Source: Flavobacterium sp. MDT1-60 (GTDB taxonomy: Bacteria; Bacteroidota; Bacteroidia; Flavobacteriales; Flavobacteriaceae). Taken from it: DNA of 64,000 nucleotides. Below the pieces are notes generated by a model. That model was not told the DNA's origin. It worked only from the letters and a program-made list of their open reading frames with translations, and ran no database searches. Position 1 is the stretch's first letter. The number at the start of each line of letters is the position of its first letter. Position numbers and translations under genes: made by a program. The stretch is taken from contig NZ_CP062159.1 in assembly GCF_014844035.1 (NCBI RefSeq), positions 496,001 through 560,000 of the forward strand, given 5' to 3'. Below are positions 27,623 to 36,218 of the stretch, piece by piece.

Positions 27623-27660
27623 AAAATATATTCAACACATAGAGAGATTTTAAAATAAAT

Positions 27661-27700
27661 ATAGCCACAGATTAAAGGATTAAAATAAAATCTGCGTAAA
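27661..27700. repeat. CACAGATT-type repeat fragment
   Basis: ATAGCCACAGATTAAAGGATTAAAATAAAATCTGCG, a half copy of the element at 12218-12286, in the gap before the first ketosynthase gene. Confidence 0.5.
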
Positions 27701-27747
27701 AAAAATCAAAATTACACTTAACGGATAAAAAATTACTTTGAAAGACG

Positions 27748-28983
27748 ATGAATAAGAGAGTTGTAATTACTGGAATGGGAATTTATTCTTGTATCGGAAC
27801 TTCTTTAGATGAAGTAAAGGAATCGTTATACAACGGAAAATCTGGTATTCAGTTTGATTCTGATAGAAAAGAATTTGGCTTTCAATCGGCTTTAACCGGC
27901 ATGGTTCCAAAAGCGGATTTAAAAAATTTACTGACCCGAAGACAACGTATGAGCATTGGTGAAGAAACCGAATACGCTTATATGGCCACTATCGAAGCAT
28001 TGAAAAATGCCAATATCGACGATGCTTTTTTTGATGAGCGCGAAGTAGGAATTATGTATGGAAATGACAGTGTTTCCAAAGCCATTATTGATGCTACAGA
28101 TATTGTTCGTGAGAAAAAAGATACAGCTTTGATAGGTTCCGGAGCAATTTTCAAATCGATGAATTCGACGGTTACGATGAATCTTTCGACAATTTTTAAA
28201 CTACGCGGTATCAATTTAACGGTGAGTGCGGCTTGTGCGAGCGGCTCACATTCTATTGGTTTGGCTTATTTCTTAATAAAAAGCGGTTTTCAGGATATTA
28301 TTATTACCGGTGGAGCGCAGGAAATCAACAAATATGCGATGAGTAGTTTTGATGGTTTGGGTGTTTTTTCAAACAGAGAAAACGAACCTGAAAAAGCATC
28401 AAGGCCTTTTGATGCCGACCGTGATGGATTAATTCCGTCAGGCGGAGGAGCCACTTTAGTTCTTGAAAGTTATGAATCGGCCATTGCAAGAGGAGCGAAT
28501 ATTATAGCCGAAGTTGTAGGTTATGGATTCTCATCAAACGGCGGTCACATTTCAACTCCAAATGTCGAAGGTCCGTCCATAGCCATGCAACGAGCGCTTG
28601 ACGACGCCAAATTAAAAGCGACAGATATCGAATATATTAATGCTCACGCCACTTCAACTCCTGTTGGAGATGGAAATGAGGCCAAAGCGATCTTCGAAGT
28701 TTTTGGTGAAAAAAATCCATATGTAAGTTCGACAAAATCAATGACTGGTCACGAATGCTGGATGGCCGGAGCAAGCGAAGTTATTTATTCTATTTTAATG
28801 ATGCAGCACGATTTCATTGCGCCGAACATCAATTTAGACAATCCCGATGAAGATGCTGCTAAATTAAATTTGGTCAAAACCACTTTAAACAAAAAATTTG
28901 ACATATTTTTGTCCAATTCCTTCGGATTCGGAGGAACCAACTCTGCGTTGGTGGTTAAAAAGTTTAAATTGAACAATGAATAA
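27748..28983 (+). CDS. beta-ketoacyl-ACP synthase (FabF type)
   Basis: 411 aa with a complete Cys-His-His triad: Cys163 (SAACASGSH), His in NAHATSTPVGD and His in SMTGHECWMAG. Condenses malonyl-ACP with an acyl chain. Overlaps the following ACP gene by 8 bp, so the two are translationally coupled. Probably one of the condensing enzymes for either the aryl polyene or the branched chains of the dialkylresorcinol. Confidence 0.9.
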   Translation: MNKRVVITGMGIYSCIGTSLDEVKESLYNGKSGIQFDSDRKEFGFQSALTGMVPKADLKNLLTRRQRMSIGEETEYAYMATIEALKNANIDDAFFDEREVGIMYGNDSVSKAIIDATDIVREKKDTALIGSGAIFKSMNSTVTMNLSTIFKLRGINLTVSAACASGSHSIGLAYFLIKSGFQDIIITGGAQEINKYAMSSFDGLGVFSNRENEPEKASRPFDADRDGLIPSGGGATLVLESYESAIARGANIIAEVVGYGFSSNGGHISTPNVEGPSIAMQRALDDAKLKATDIEYINAHATSTPVGDGNEAKAIFEVFGEKNPYVSSTKSMTGHECWMAGASEVIYSILMMQHDFIAPNINLDNPDEDAAKLNLVKTTLNKKFDIFLSNSFGFGGTNSALVVKKFKLNNE

Positions 28984-29230
28984 AGAAGAGATTATAACGA
29001 GAATTAATGGTTTTTTGGTTGATGAATTTGAAGTAGACAATGACGACATTGAACCAGATGCTAATTTAAAAGATACACTTGGGTTAGACAGCTTAGATTA
29101 TGTTGATTTAGTTGTTTCTATTGAAGCTAACTTTGGTGTAAAACTAGTTGAAGCTGATTTTGTCGGAATCGCTACTTTTCAGAACTTCTATGACCTGATT
29201 GAAACCAAATTAAAAGCTAAAACTGCTTAA
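28976..29230 (+). CDS. acyl carrier protein
   Basis: 84 aa. The phosphopantetheine Ser lies in LGLDSLDYVDLVV. Acidic four-helix ACP. Starts inside the ketosynthase gene and its stop TAA overlaps the next ATG by one base (TAATG). A second ACP of the cluster lies at 41685. Confidence 0.95.
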   Translation: MNKEEIITRINGFLVDEFEVDNDDIEPDANLKDTLGLDSLDYVDLVVSIEANFGVKLVEADFVGIATFQNFYDLIETKLKAKTA

Positions 29231-30114
29231 TGAGCAAATGGGATGGCAAATCCAAAGGAACAGTTTTAGGCTATAGAATATTCGTTTTTTTGATACAAAA
29301 AGCGGGTGTCAGGTCTGCTTATGTCTTACTTTATTTTGTTGCTTCTTATTATTTTTTGTTTTTAAAGAAAAGCAATCGTGCTATTTTTTATTATTTCAAA
29401 GAAAGACTCCAGTATTCCAATTTCCAGGCAAAAAAAATGGTTTTCAAAAGTTACTACACTTTTGGACAGACTATTATTGACAAAATTTCCATTTCAGCCG
29501 GAATGCGAAACAAATTCACTTATGAATTTGACGGTATAGAAATTTTGAAAAAACTTTTGTCCGAAAAAAAAGGTGGTGTTTTAATTAGCGCTCATATTGG
29601 AAATTTTGAAATTGCAGAACATTTTTTAGGCGATATCGATCTTGAATTTCAGATCAATTTAGTCACTACAGATTTAGAGCATTCTGCAATCAAAAATTAT
29701 TTAGAAAGCGTTACCAAAAAATCAAGCGTTAAATTCATCATTATCAGAGATGATCTGTCTCACATTTTTGAGATCAATGCGGCTTTAGCCAATAATGAAT
29801 TAGTTTGCTTTACGGGAGATCGTTATTTTGAAGGCACAAAATCACTTACTGCAGAAATCCTTGGTAAAAGCGCTCACTTTCCTGCAGGACCATTTTTAAT
29901 AGCTTCACGATTAAAAGTGCCCGTTGTTTTTGTGTATGTAATGAAAGAATCGAACCTACATTATCATTTGTACGCGCGCGAAGCCATAGTCAAACACCGT
30001 GACGAAAAAGGTTTGCTAAAAGCATATATCGACAGCGTCGAATCAATGTTGGAAAAATATCCTTTCCAATGGTTCAATTACTTTGATTTTTGGAATCATT
30101 TAAAAATAAAATAA
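29230..30114 (+). CDS. LpxL/HtrB-like acyltransferase
   Basis: 294 aa with a membrane anchor near residues 25-45 (VLLYFVASYYFLFLKK). The HxxNxE motif of the lipid A acyltransferase family is in SAHIGNFEIAEH; the GDRYFEGTKS and FPAGPFLIA blocks also fit. It could transfer an acyl chain from ACP to a pigment or lipid acceptor. APE clusters in other bacteria carry a related acyltransferase. Coupled to the ACP by a 1-bp overlap. Confidence 0.82.
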   Translation: MSKWDGKSKGTVLGYRIFVFLIQKAGVRSAYVLLYFVASYYFLFLKKSNRAIFYYFKERLQYSNFQAKKMVFKSYYTFGQTIIDKISISAGMRNKFTYEFDGIEILKKLLSEKKGGVLISAHIGNFEIAEHFLGDIDLEFQINLVTTDLEHSAIKNYLESVTKKSSVKFIIIRDDLSHIFEINAALANNELVCFTGDRYFEGTKSLTAEILGKSAHFPAGPFLIASRLKVPVVFVYVMKESNLHYHLYAREAIVKHRDEKGLLKAYIDSVESMLEKYPFQWFNYFDFWNHLKIK

Positions 30115-30167
30115 AATCTTACCATTAAAAATCGTTCTTTTATACTTCTCAACTCTTAAAGTAAAGT

Positions 30168-31808
30168 ATGCAGGAATTTGACACGATTATCATTGGTTCA
30201 GGAGTTGGAGGTTTGTCCACTGCCATTTGTCTTGCAAGAGAAGGACAAAAAGTTTTGGTACTCGAACAACATTATGTTCCCGGCGGATGGAGTCATAGTT
30301 TTACCTTAAACAAACAGCGTTTTAGTCCCGGCGTACATTATGTAGGACTTTTAGAAGAAGGTCAAACTACCAATGATTTGTACAGGGGTTTGGGAATTGC
30401 CAATGACATGGTTTTTTTCAGAATGAATAAAAGCGCTTATGAGCATTGCTTAATTGGAGACAAGATTTTTGATTTGCCGGCAGGAGTCGAAAATCTTAAA
30501 AAAAAACTCTCTTCTCATTTTCCATACGAAGAAAAAAACATTCACGAATACCTTTCATTGGTCCAAAAGGTAAATTATGAACTGCAGTTAATTCCAAAAC
30601 TTAAAGGTTTCTGGCAAAACATTACCGTTCCATTTCGCACCAAACACTTTGGAAAATTTGCACTCTTTCCGCTAAAAAAAGTAATAGGCTGGTATGTTAA
30701 AGACCCTATGCTTAAAGCCGTTCTTAACATTCAGTGCGGCGATCATGGACTTTCGCCAAATCGTGCCTGTTTTCCTGTACACTGCTCGGTAATGAATCAT
30801 TATTTTGATGGAGGGTTTTATCCAATGGGCGGCGGCGGCGGCATTGTAAAAGCAATGACAAACGGAATAAAAAGACATGGCGGCGAAATACGTGTAAAAC
30901 AAAACGTAAGCAAAATTCTGATCGAAAATAAAAAAGCAATTGGAATTCAGCTTGAAAACGGTGAAAAAATATTCGCAAAAAATATTGTTTCAAATGCAGA
31001 TCCGTCCATCACTTATTTAAATTTAATAGATAAGGAAAATCTAGATAAATCGCTTCTCAAAAAACTCAAAAAAACGAAATATTCTGTTTCTTCTTTAATT
31101 TTATTCCTTACCCTCGATATTGATGTAACTTTATATAATATTGATTCCGGCAATATCTGGATGATGAAAGATGAAAATGATGATGCTAATTTTGAGCATT
31201 TAATGAGTGACACAATTGATTCCGGAGATTCATTTCCTTCTGTATTTATAAGTTGTACAACCCTTAAAGATCCAGCAAGTTTTAATGGTCGCTTTCATAA
31301 TTTTGAAATTGTAACCTATGTCAATTATGATCACTTAAAAGATTATAATGATTTAGAAGATTATCACAATGAGAATTACAAAAAATTCAAAGAAAAGATC
31401 ATCAATAAACTGATGAACAATCTCGAAAAGATAATTCCGAATGCCAAACAGCATATTATTCAGGCCGAATTAGGAACACCAAAAACCAATGAATTTTATA
31501 TCAATTCGACTAAAGGAAATGTTTACGGAACCGAAAAAACATTAAATCAGGTTGGTCCGTTTTCGTTTAAAAACAAAACTAAAATCGAAAATTTGTTTCT
31601 TTGCGGAGCCTGTACATTATCACATGGCGTTGCAGGTGCAACATATTCCGGAGTTGCAGCTGCTGCAGCAATTTTAGGCTGCACATCAGATGATTTATTA
31701 ATTGAAGATGAAAATCAGAAAATCCGAATTTATGATGCCGAAGATTCTTCGACATGGCCGGAATGGGTTCACACAAAAAGGGCATATAAAACAAGAAAAA
31801 TCGTTTAA
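30168..31808 (+). CDS. phytoene-desaturase-like FAD oxidoreductase (first copy)
   Basis: 546 aa. FAD loop IIGSGVGGLSTAICLAREGQ (~7-26) and VLEQHYVPGGWSHSF, the CrtI/amine-oxidase type. C-terminal FAD motif LFLCGACTLSHGVAGATYSG. It should desaturate or isomerise a polyene or aromatise a ring; no carotenoid genes are near. A relative lies at 53773. Exact reaction in pigment synthesis is unknown. Confidence 0.85.
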   Translation: MQEFDTIIIGSGVGGLSTAICLAREGQKVLVLEQHYVPGGWSHSFTLNKQRFSPGVHYVGLLEEGQTTNDLYRGLGIANDMVFFRMNKSAYEHCLIGDKIFDLPAGVENLKKKLSSHFPYEEKNIHEYLSLVQKVNYELQLIPKLKGFWQNITVPFRTKHFGKFALFPLKKVIGWYVKDPMLKAVLNIQCGDHGLSPNRACFPVHCSVMNHYFDGGFYPMGGGGGIVKAMTNGIKRHGGEIRVKQNVSKILIENKKAIGIQLENGEKIFAKNIVSNADPSITYLNLIDKENLDKSLLKKLKKTKYSVSSLILFLTLDIDVTLYNIDSGNIWMMKDENDDANFEHLMSDTIDSGDSFPSVFISCTTLKDPASFNGRFHNFEIVTYVNYDHLKDYNDLEDYHNENYKKFKEKIINKLMNNLEKIIPNAKQHIIQAELGTPKTNEFYINSTKGNVYGTEKTLNQVGPFSFKNKTKIENLFLCGACTLSHGVAGATYSGVAAAAAILGCTSDDLLIEDENQKIRIYDAEDSSTWPEWVHTKRAYKTRKIV

Positions 31809-31819
31809 ATAAATTTACT

Positions 31820-31827
31820 TATTTTTG
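31820..31827 (+). promoter_or_regulatory. -7 box upstream of darA
   Basis: TATTTTTG, exact TAnnTTTG, 25 bp before the ATG at 31852. It argues that the in-frame TTG at 31825 is not the start of darA and that darA may have its own promoter. Confidence 0.45.
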
Positions 31828-31851
31828 TTTGCAACCAAAGCCTTCAATCAA

Positions 31852-32754
31852 ATGAAAAATGTTCTCGTTATTTTTTATTCTCAATCTGGGCAACTAGAAT
31901 CTATTGCGCGAAATATTGCCAAACCCTTTTTAAATTCAGAGGAAATAAAAGTAACTTTTCACGAAATTCAATTAGAAAAACCTTTTCCTTTTCCCTGGAA
32001 TAAAACCACTTTTTTTGATGCTTTCCCCGAATCTTTTTTACAGATTCCGACAGCCTTAAAACCAGTTTCTGAGGAAATTCTGAATACAAAATTCGATCTT
32101 GTTCTTTTGCATTATCAGGTATGGTATTTGTCACCTTCAATTCCGATGAACTCTTTTCTGAAAAGTACCGAAGCCAAAACCATTCTGAACAATACGCCAG
32201 TCATCACCATAAACGGATCCCGAAATATGTGGATTATGGCGCAGGAAAAAGTAAAAGTTTTATTGCGTGACGTGAATGCAAAACTGGTTGGAAATGTGGC
32301 GTTGGTCGATCGTGTTGGAAATTTAATCAGCGTGATTACGATTGTAAACTGGATGTTTTCCGGAGTGAAGAAAAAATATTTAGGCTTTTTTCCGTTGCCT
32401 GGAGTTTCTGATAAAGACATTCAGGAATCGGATAAATTTGGAGAAGTAATGCTTTCTCAATTCAATCAAAACAAATTAGACGATTTACAACCAAAATTAG
32501 CCGAAATAGGCGCTGTAAAAATCAGTTCGTATTTAGTAACGGTAGATAAAACAGCTAATAAAATATTTAATAAATGGTCTAATATCATTCATAAAAATCA
32601 AAAAAACAGAAAAATGCTTCTTAAAATATTTTATGTTTATTTATTCTTGGCTATATGGCTAATCTCACCAATAGTCTATATATTGCATCTTATTACCTAT
32701 CCATTTAAGTTCAAAAAAATAAAAAAGGAAACTCAATATTATCAGGGAGTTTAG
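31852..32754 (+). CDS. darA: dialkylresorcinol condensing enzyme DarA
   Basis: 300 aa from ATG 31852. N-terminal flavodoxin-like start MKNVLVIFYSQSGQLESIA, then FPFPWNKTTFFDAFPE and HYQVWYLSPSIPMNSF, features of DarA. A membrane segment near the C-terminus (FYVYLFLAIWLISPIVYILH). With DarB it condenses two beta-keto acyl chains into a cyclohexanedione that becomes the 2,5-dialkylresorcinol half of flexirubin. darB follows after 16 bp. Confidence 0.9.
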   Translation: MKNVLVIFYSQSGQLESIARNIAKPFLNSEEIKVTFHEIQLEKPFPFPWNKTTFFDAFPESFLQIPTALKPVSEEILNTKFDLVLLHYQVWYLSPSIPMNSFLKSTEAKTILNNTPVITINGSRNMWIMAQEKVKVLLRDVNAKLVGNVALVDRVGNLISVITIVNWMFSGVKKKYLGFFPLPGVSDKDIQESDKFGEVMLSQFNQNKLDDLQPKLAEIGAVKISSYLVTVDKTANKIFNKWSNIIHKNQKNRKMLLKIFYVYLFLAIWLISPIVYILHLITYPFKFKKIKKETQYYQGV

Positions 32755-32770
32755 AAGAGGAAATTAAATT

Positions 32771-33904
32771 ATGTTTGACGTATATATTACCAAAGCCGCA
32801 AAGTATTTACCAAATGAAGCTGTTTCAAATGATGAAATGGAAAACTATTTGGGACTTATAAATGATACAGCCTCAAAAGCAAGACGTATTATTTTGCGTA
32901 ATAATAAAATTACAAGCCGCTATTACGCTGTCGACAAAGAAGGAAAAAGCACTCACAGCAATGCCGAGCTGACTCGAAATGCTGTTGTACAATTATTTGA
33001 TGAAAAATTCACAGATCAGGACGTAGAAGTATTGTCATGTGGCACTTCTTCTCCAGATGTTTTGGCTCCTTCACACGCGGCAATGGTTCATGGTTTATTG
33101 AAAAACCGTTCTGTAGAATTGAATTCTTCTATGGGAATTTGCTGTTCCGGAATGAATGCGTTGAAGTATGGTTTTCTATCCATACGCTCAGGAAATTCTA
33201 AAAATGCGATTTGCACGGGATCTGAAAAAGTTTCGACCTGGCTTTCGTCTCCAAAATACAATCACGAAATCATCAACTTAAAAAATCTGGAAGCACAACC
33301 TATTATTGCTTTCAAAAAAGATTTTTTACGTTGGATGTTGTCTGACGGAGCAGGAGCTTTTTTATTAGAAAATAAACCAAGCGGAGACATTTCCTTAAAA
33401 ATCGAATGGATGGAATCGTATTCTTATGCCTTCGAACTGGAAGCTTGTATGTATGCCGGTGGAGATAAATTAGAAAATGGAGAAATCAAACCATGGAGTG
33501 ATTTCAAACCAGATGAATGGTTAAACGAATCTGTTTTTGCTGTAAAACAGGACGTAAAATTATTAGACGAATTTATTCTGCCAAAAGGTGTCGAAAGTAT
33601 GAGCGATGCAATGGCTAAACATAATGTTACCGGCGAAGAAGTTGATTATTTCTTACCGCATGTTTCGTCTCACTTTTTTGTTGACGGATTGAAAAACGGA
33701 TTAAACGAAAAAGGAATTGTAATTACCGACGAAAAATGGTTTATGAACCTTTTGAGAGTCGGAAACGTTGGATCAGCATCGATTTATATTGCTGTTGAAG
33801 AATTAATGAATTCCGGTAAATTAAAAAAAGGAGACCGCATTTTATTATCTGTTCCTGAAAGTGGAAGATTCTCATTTGCGTATGCGTATTTAACCGTTTG
33901 CTAA
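32771..33904 (+). CDS. darB: KAS III-type ketosynthase DarB
   Basis: 377 aa, FabH-like. Active Cys in MGICCSGMNALKYG (Cys125), His in LPHVSSHFF, Asn in RVGNVGSASIY. Joins the two acyl substrates before DarA cyclises them. Its stop TAA overlaps the next gene's ATG (TAATG), so the downstream dehydratase is coupled. darA-darB pairing is the hallmark of dialkylresorcinol/flexirubin clusters. Confidence 0.92.
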   Translation: MFDVYITKAAKYLPNEAVSNDEMENYLGLINDTASKARRIILRNNKITSRYYAVDKEGKSTHSNAELTRNAVVQLFDEKFTDQDVEVLSCGTSSPDVLAPSHAAMVHGLLKNRSVELNSSMGICCSGMNALKYGFLSIRSGNSKNAICTGSEKVSTWLSSPKYNHEIINLKNLEAQPIIAFKKDFLRWMLSDGAGAFLLENKPSGDISLKIEWMESYSYAFELEACMYAGGDKLENGEIKPWSDFKPDEWLNESVFAVKQDVKLLDEFILPKGVESMSDAMAKHNVTGEEVDYFLPHVSSHFFVDGLKNGLNEKGIVITDEKWFMNLLRVGNVGSASIYIAVEELMNSGKLKKGDRILLSVPESGRFSFAYAYLTVC

Positions 33905-34335
33905 TGGAAACAACTATACTTTTAGAAAAAGAAGCGGTTGGAAATTTATTGCCACAGAAGTTTCCTTTTGTAATGGTAGATCGCCTGTTTTCTTATTCTG
34001 AAACGTCATTGGTTGCAGGATTTAAAATTCAAAACGACAATATTTTTTTAGAAGAAAATACTTTTCTGGAAGCAGGTTTAATCGAACATATGGCACAGTC
34101 TGTGGCTTTGCATACCGGTTATCAGTTTTTTTTGAAAAACGAAATTGCACCAACTGGTTACATCGGTTCTATTAAAGATATTGAAATTAAAAAACTGCCA
34201 CAAATCAACGATACGATTCAATCAACAATAACGATTTTACAGGAATTTGGTGGAATCACTTTGGTTGACATTGTTACTTTTTTGAATAACGAAGAAATTG
34301 CAAGCGGACAAATGAAAACCGTTTTAGCCAAATAA
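33904..34335 (+). CDS. hot-dog 3-hydroxyacyl-ACP dehydratase-like protein (ApeP-like)
   Basis: 143 aa. LPQKFPFVMVDRLF matches the N-terminal FabZ motif, and LEAGLIEHMAQSVAL the helix with the FabZ Glu/Gln. The usual HFPGxPxxPG catalytic His segment is replaced by IFLEENTFLEAG, as in ApeP-type dehydratases. Probably removes water from hydroxyacyl-ACP in polyene synthesis, perhaps as a partner of the protein at 34438. Confidence 0.8.
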   Translation: METTILLEKEAVGNLLPQKFPFVMVDRLFSYSETSLVAGFKIQNDNIFLEENTFLEAGLIEHMAQSVALHTGYQFFLKNEIAPTGYIGSIKDIEIKKLPQINDTIQSTITILQEFGGITLVDIVTFLNNEEIASGQMKTVLAK

Positions 34336-34343
34336 ACAAGAAT

Positions 34344-34418
34344 ATGAAATCGCCACTAACTAGAAGTTTGCTTAAGCAAACACCAATAAAAAAAGGCGAT
34401 ACCATATATGACCAATAA
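34344..34418 (+). CDS. possible 24-residue peptide gene
   Basis: ATG at 34344 to TAA at 34418 encodes a basic peptide beginning MKSPLTRSLLKQTPIKKG. It fills the gap between two dehydratase genes. Nothing beyond the open frame and position supports translation, so it may be chance. Confidence 0.2.
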   Translation: MKSPLTRSLLKQTPIKKGDTIYDQ

Positions 34419-34437
34419 CAAATAATTTTTTACATAT

Positions 34438-34902
34438 ATGAAAGTGGGAGTCGACATCCAAAATTACCTGCCTCATCGAGCTCCGATGCTGATGGTCGAT
34501 TTGATTTTAGATATCGATGCCAATTTCGTAGAAACCATCTTTTTGATCAAAGAAGACAATATTTTTGTCGATAACAACATTTTTACAGAAGCCGGTTTAA
34601 TAGAAAACACAGCGCAGACTTGTTCATCAATTGTCGGCAAAAAGTATTTTTTTGACGAAGATGGCACAGAAAATGAGAATGTTAGCGTTATAGGTTTTAT
34701 CAGCGCTTTAAAAAATGTAAAAATACATTCATTGCCAAAAGTTGGTGACAGCATTACCACCAAAGCGACTTTGGTTTCAAAATTTGTTGGCGATAATTAT
34801 ACTTTATGCACAATGAGCTGCGAAAGTTTATTCGAAGACCAACTGCTTTTAGAATGCGAAATTAATTTGTTTATTCAAAAGACGATTTCGACGGTAGAAT
34901 AA
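34438..34902 (+). CDS. second hot-dog dehydratase-like protein
   Basis: 154 aa. YLPHRAPMLMVDLIL and FTEAGLIENTAQTCSS show the FabZ/ApeP fold. Like its neighbour it lacks HFPG at the catalytic His position (IFVDNNIFTEAG). The shared loss suggests a heteromer or the ApeP type of catalysis. 103 bp after the first dehydratase-like gene. Confidence 0.8.
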   Translation: MKVGVDIQNYLPHRAPMLMVDLILDIDANFVETIFLIKEDNIFVDNNIFTEAGLIENTAQTCSSIVGKKYFFDEDGTENENVSVIGFISALKNVKIHSLPKVGDSITTKATLVSKFVGDNYTLCTMSCESLFEDQLLLECEINLFIQKTISTVE

Positions 34903-34917
34903 TTTATTTGATAAAAA

Positions 34918-35808
34918 ATGAAAAAAACAACTTCTTTATTACTGCTTTTTTTATCCGCTATTGTCTATTGTCAAGATGATGATTTTGCACAACGATTAAA
35001 AGCAATAAATACTCAAAGTGCTACTTATTATAATATTGATGGAGTTGACTTTTCAAGCCAAACCTATAATTATGATTTTTCTGAAAAATCATTAAAAAAG
35101 ATTTATAAGAAATTCGACATAAAGGACAGCGATTTAAAAACCAAAGATGAATCTCTTTCAAACAACAACTTACATGTTGTTAAAACAAATAATGTTACCG
35201 ACAATTTAATTCAGACAAATTCCTATTATTTTATAGAAGACAACAGCAAAACCATTACAATTATTTGGTTTGGCTACTACAATAAACCTGACGGAGATTT
35301 CGAAAAACAATATATAAATCGAATCCTAAAAAACGAAATTCCTAAAAATGTTTTTGAATCAATGACTATTGACTCCATTGGTTTTGTGGGAAGAAAGATT
35401 AAATTAGGCAATAATTGTGCGTGGACAAATGTTAATACTGTTCAATGCCCTTATAATGGAGAAATGAATTGGTCTGTTCATAAAAATATTGAAGGTGCCA
35501 AAGCTTCTATTGAAAATCAATTTAATATAACAAAAAGTGGAGGGGGCATTAAAGTTGTTTCAGAAGAACAAACTGCTGTTGTATTTGAAGGAACCGAAAC
35601 AACTGCAAAAAAAGTAGTTTTTGATTTTACCGGAATGAAATCGTTATTGGCCGGAACGTCTGGCGGAAAAACTTTGACTGTTTATTATGTTGCAGAAAAA
35701 GTAAGAGATAATTATGTAAGCTGTGTTATGAGTTTTTGGAACAATGATAATTTGACCAAAGGCGGATTAGCCCCATTATTAGAAGAAGTAATGCATCTTA
35801 AAATTTAA
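34918..35808 (+). CDS. exported protein of unknown function in the pigment cluster
   Basis: 296 aa. Signal peptide MKKTTSLLLLFLSAIVYCQ. Mature part acidic/Lys-rich, no motif I recognise; two Cys (NNCAWTNVNTVQCPY) about 11 apart could form a disulfide. Lies 15 bp after the dehydratase and 5 bp before the next gene, so it is part of the operon, but its role in pigment synthesis is unclear. Confidence 0.75.
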   Translation: MKKTTSLLLLFLSAIVYCQDDDFAQRLKAINTQSATYYNIDGVDFSSQTYNYDFSEKSLKKIYKKFDIKDSDLKTKDESLSNNNLHVVKTNNVTDNLIQTNSYYFIEDNSKTITIIWFGYYNKPDGDFEKQYINRILKNEIPKNVFESMTIDSIGFVGRKIKLGNNCAWTNVNTVQCPYNGEMNWSVHKNIEGAKASIENQFNITKSGGGIKVVSEEQTAVVFEGTETTAKKVVFDFTGMKSLLAGTSGGKTLTVYYVAEKVRDNYVSCVMSFWNNDNLTKGGLAPLLEEVMHLKI

Positions 35809-35813
35809 CCGTC

Positions 35814-36218
35814 ATGGAAAAAGAAAATGTACCTCAGCACGATGGAAATTTAAGCAAAAAGAACCTCAAAGAACTCGTTTATGCTACGGACGAAAACGGC
35901 AATTATACAACCGCTTTAAGTACAGGCTGGGAACCAAAAGCCATTGCACTTTCAAACGCGATTGATGATATAAAAGAACGCGCCGAAGAAGCAAAAATAA
36001 AAGTTCAGATTGGAGAAGTGAGTCCGATTTGTTATTATATGGAACTCAACAAAATGGATCTTACGATTCTTGCCGGTTACGTTGATATGTGGAAATGGCG
36101 TGTAAAAAGACATTTTAAACCAACCGTTTTCGCTAAATTGAGTGACAAAATTTTACAAAAATATGCCGACGCTTTTGACATTTCAATAGCCGAATTAAAA
36201 AACTTTAAAACAGATTAA
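35814..36218 (+). CDS. small cytoplasmic protein of unknown function
   Basis: 134 aa, no signal or membrane segment, mostly helical (AIDDIKERAEEAKIKVQ, YYMELNKMDLTILAGYVDMWKWRVKRHF). Stop TAA overlaps the next ATG by one base, so it is coupled to the BtrH-like protein and may be its partner. No family recognised. Confidence 0.75.
   Translation: MEKENVPQHDGNLSKKNLKELVYATDENGNYTTALSTGWEPKAIALSNAIDDIKERAEEAKIKVQIGEVSPICYYMELNKMDLTILAGYVDMWKWRVKRHFKPTVFAKLSDKILQKYADAFDISIAELKNFKTD

Noticed and set aside
31825..31851. TTG start for darA
   Set aside because: It overlaps the -7 box at 31820-31827; the ATG at 31852 begins the conserved MKNVLVIFYSQSGQ.
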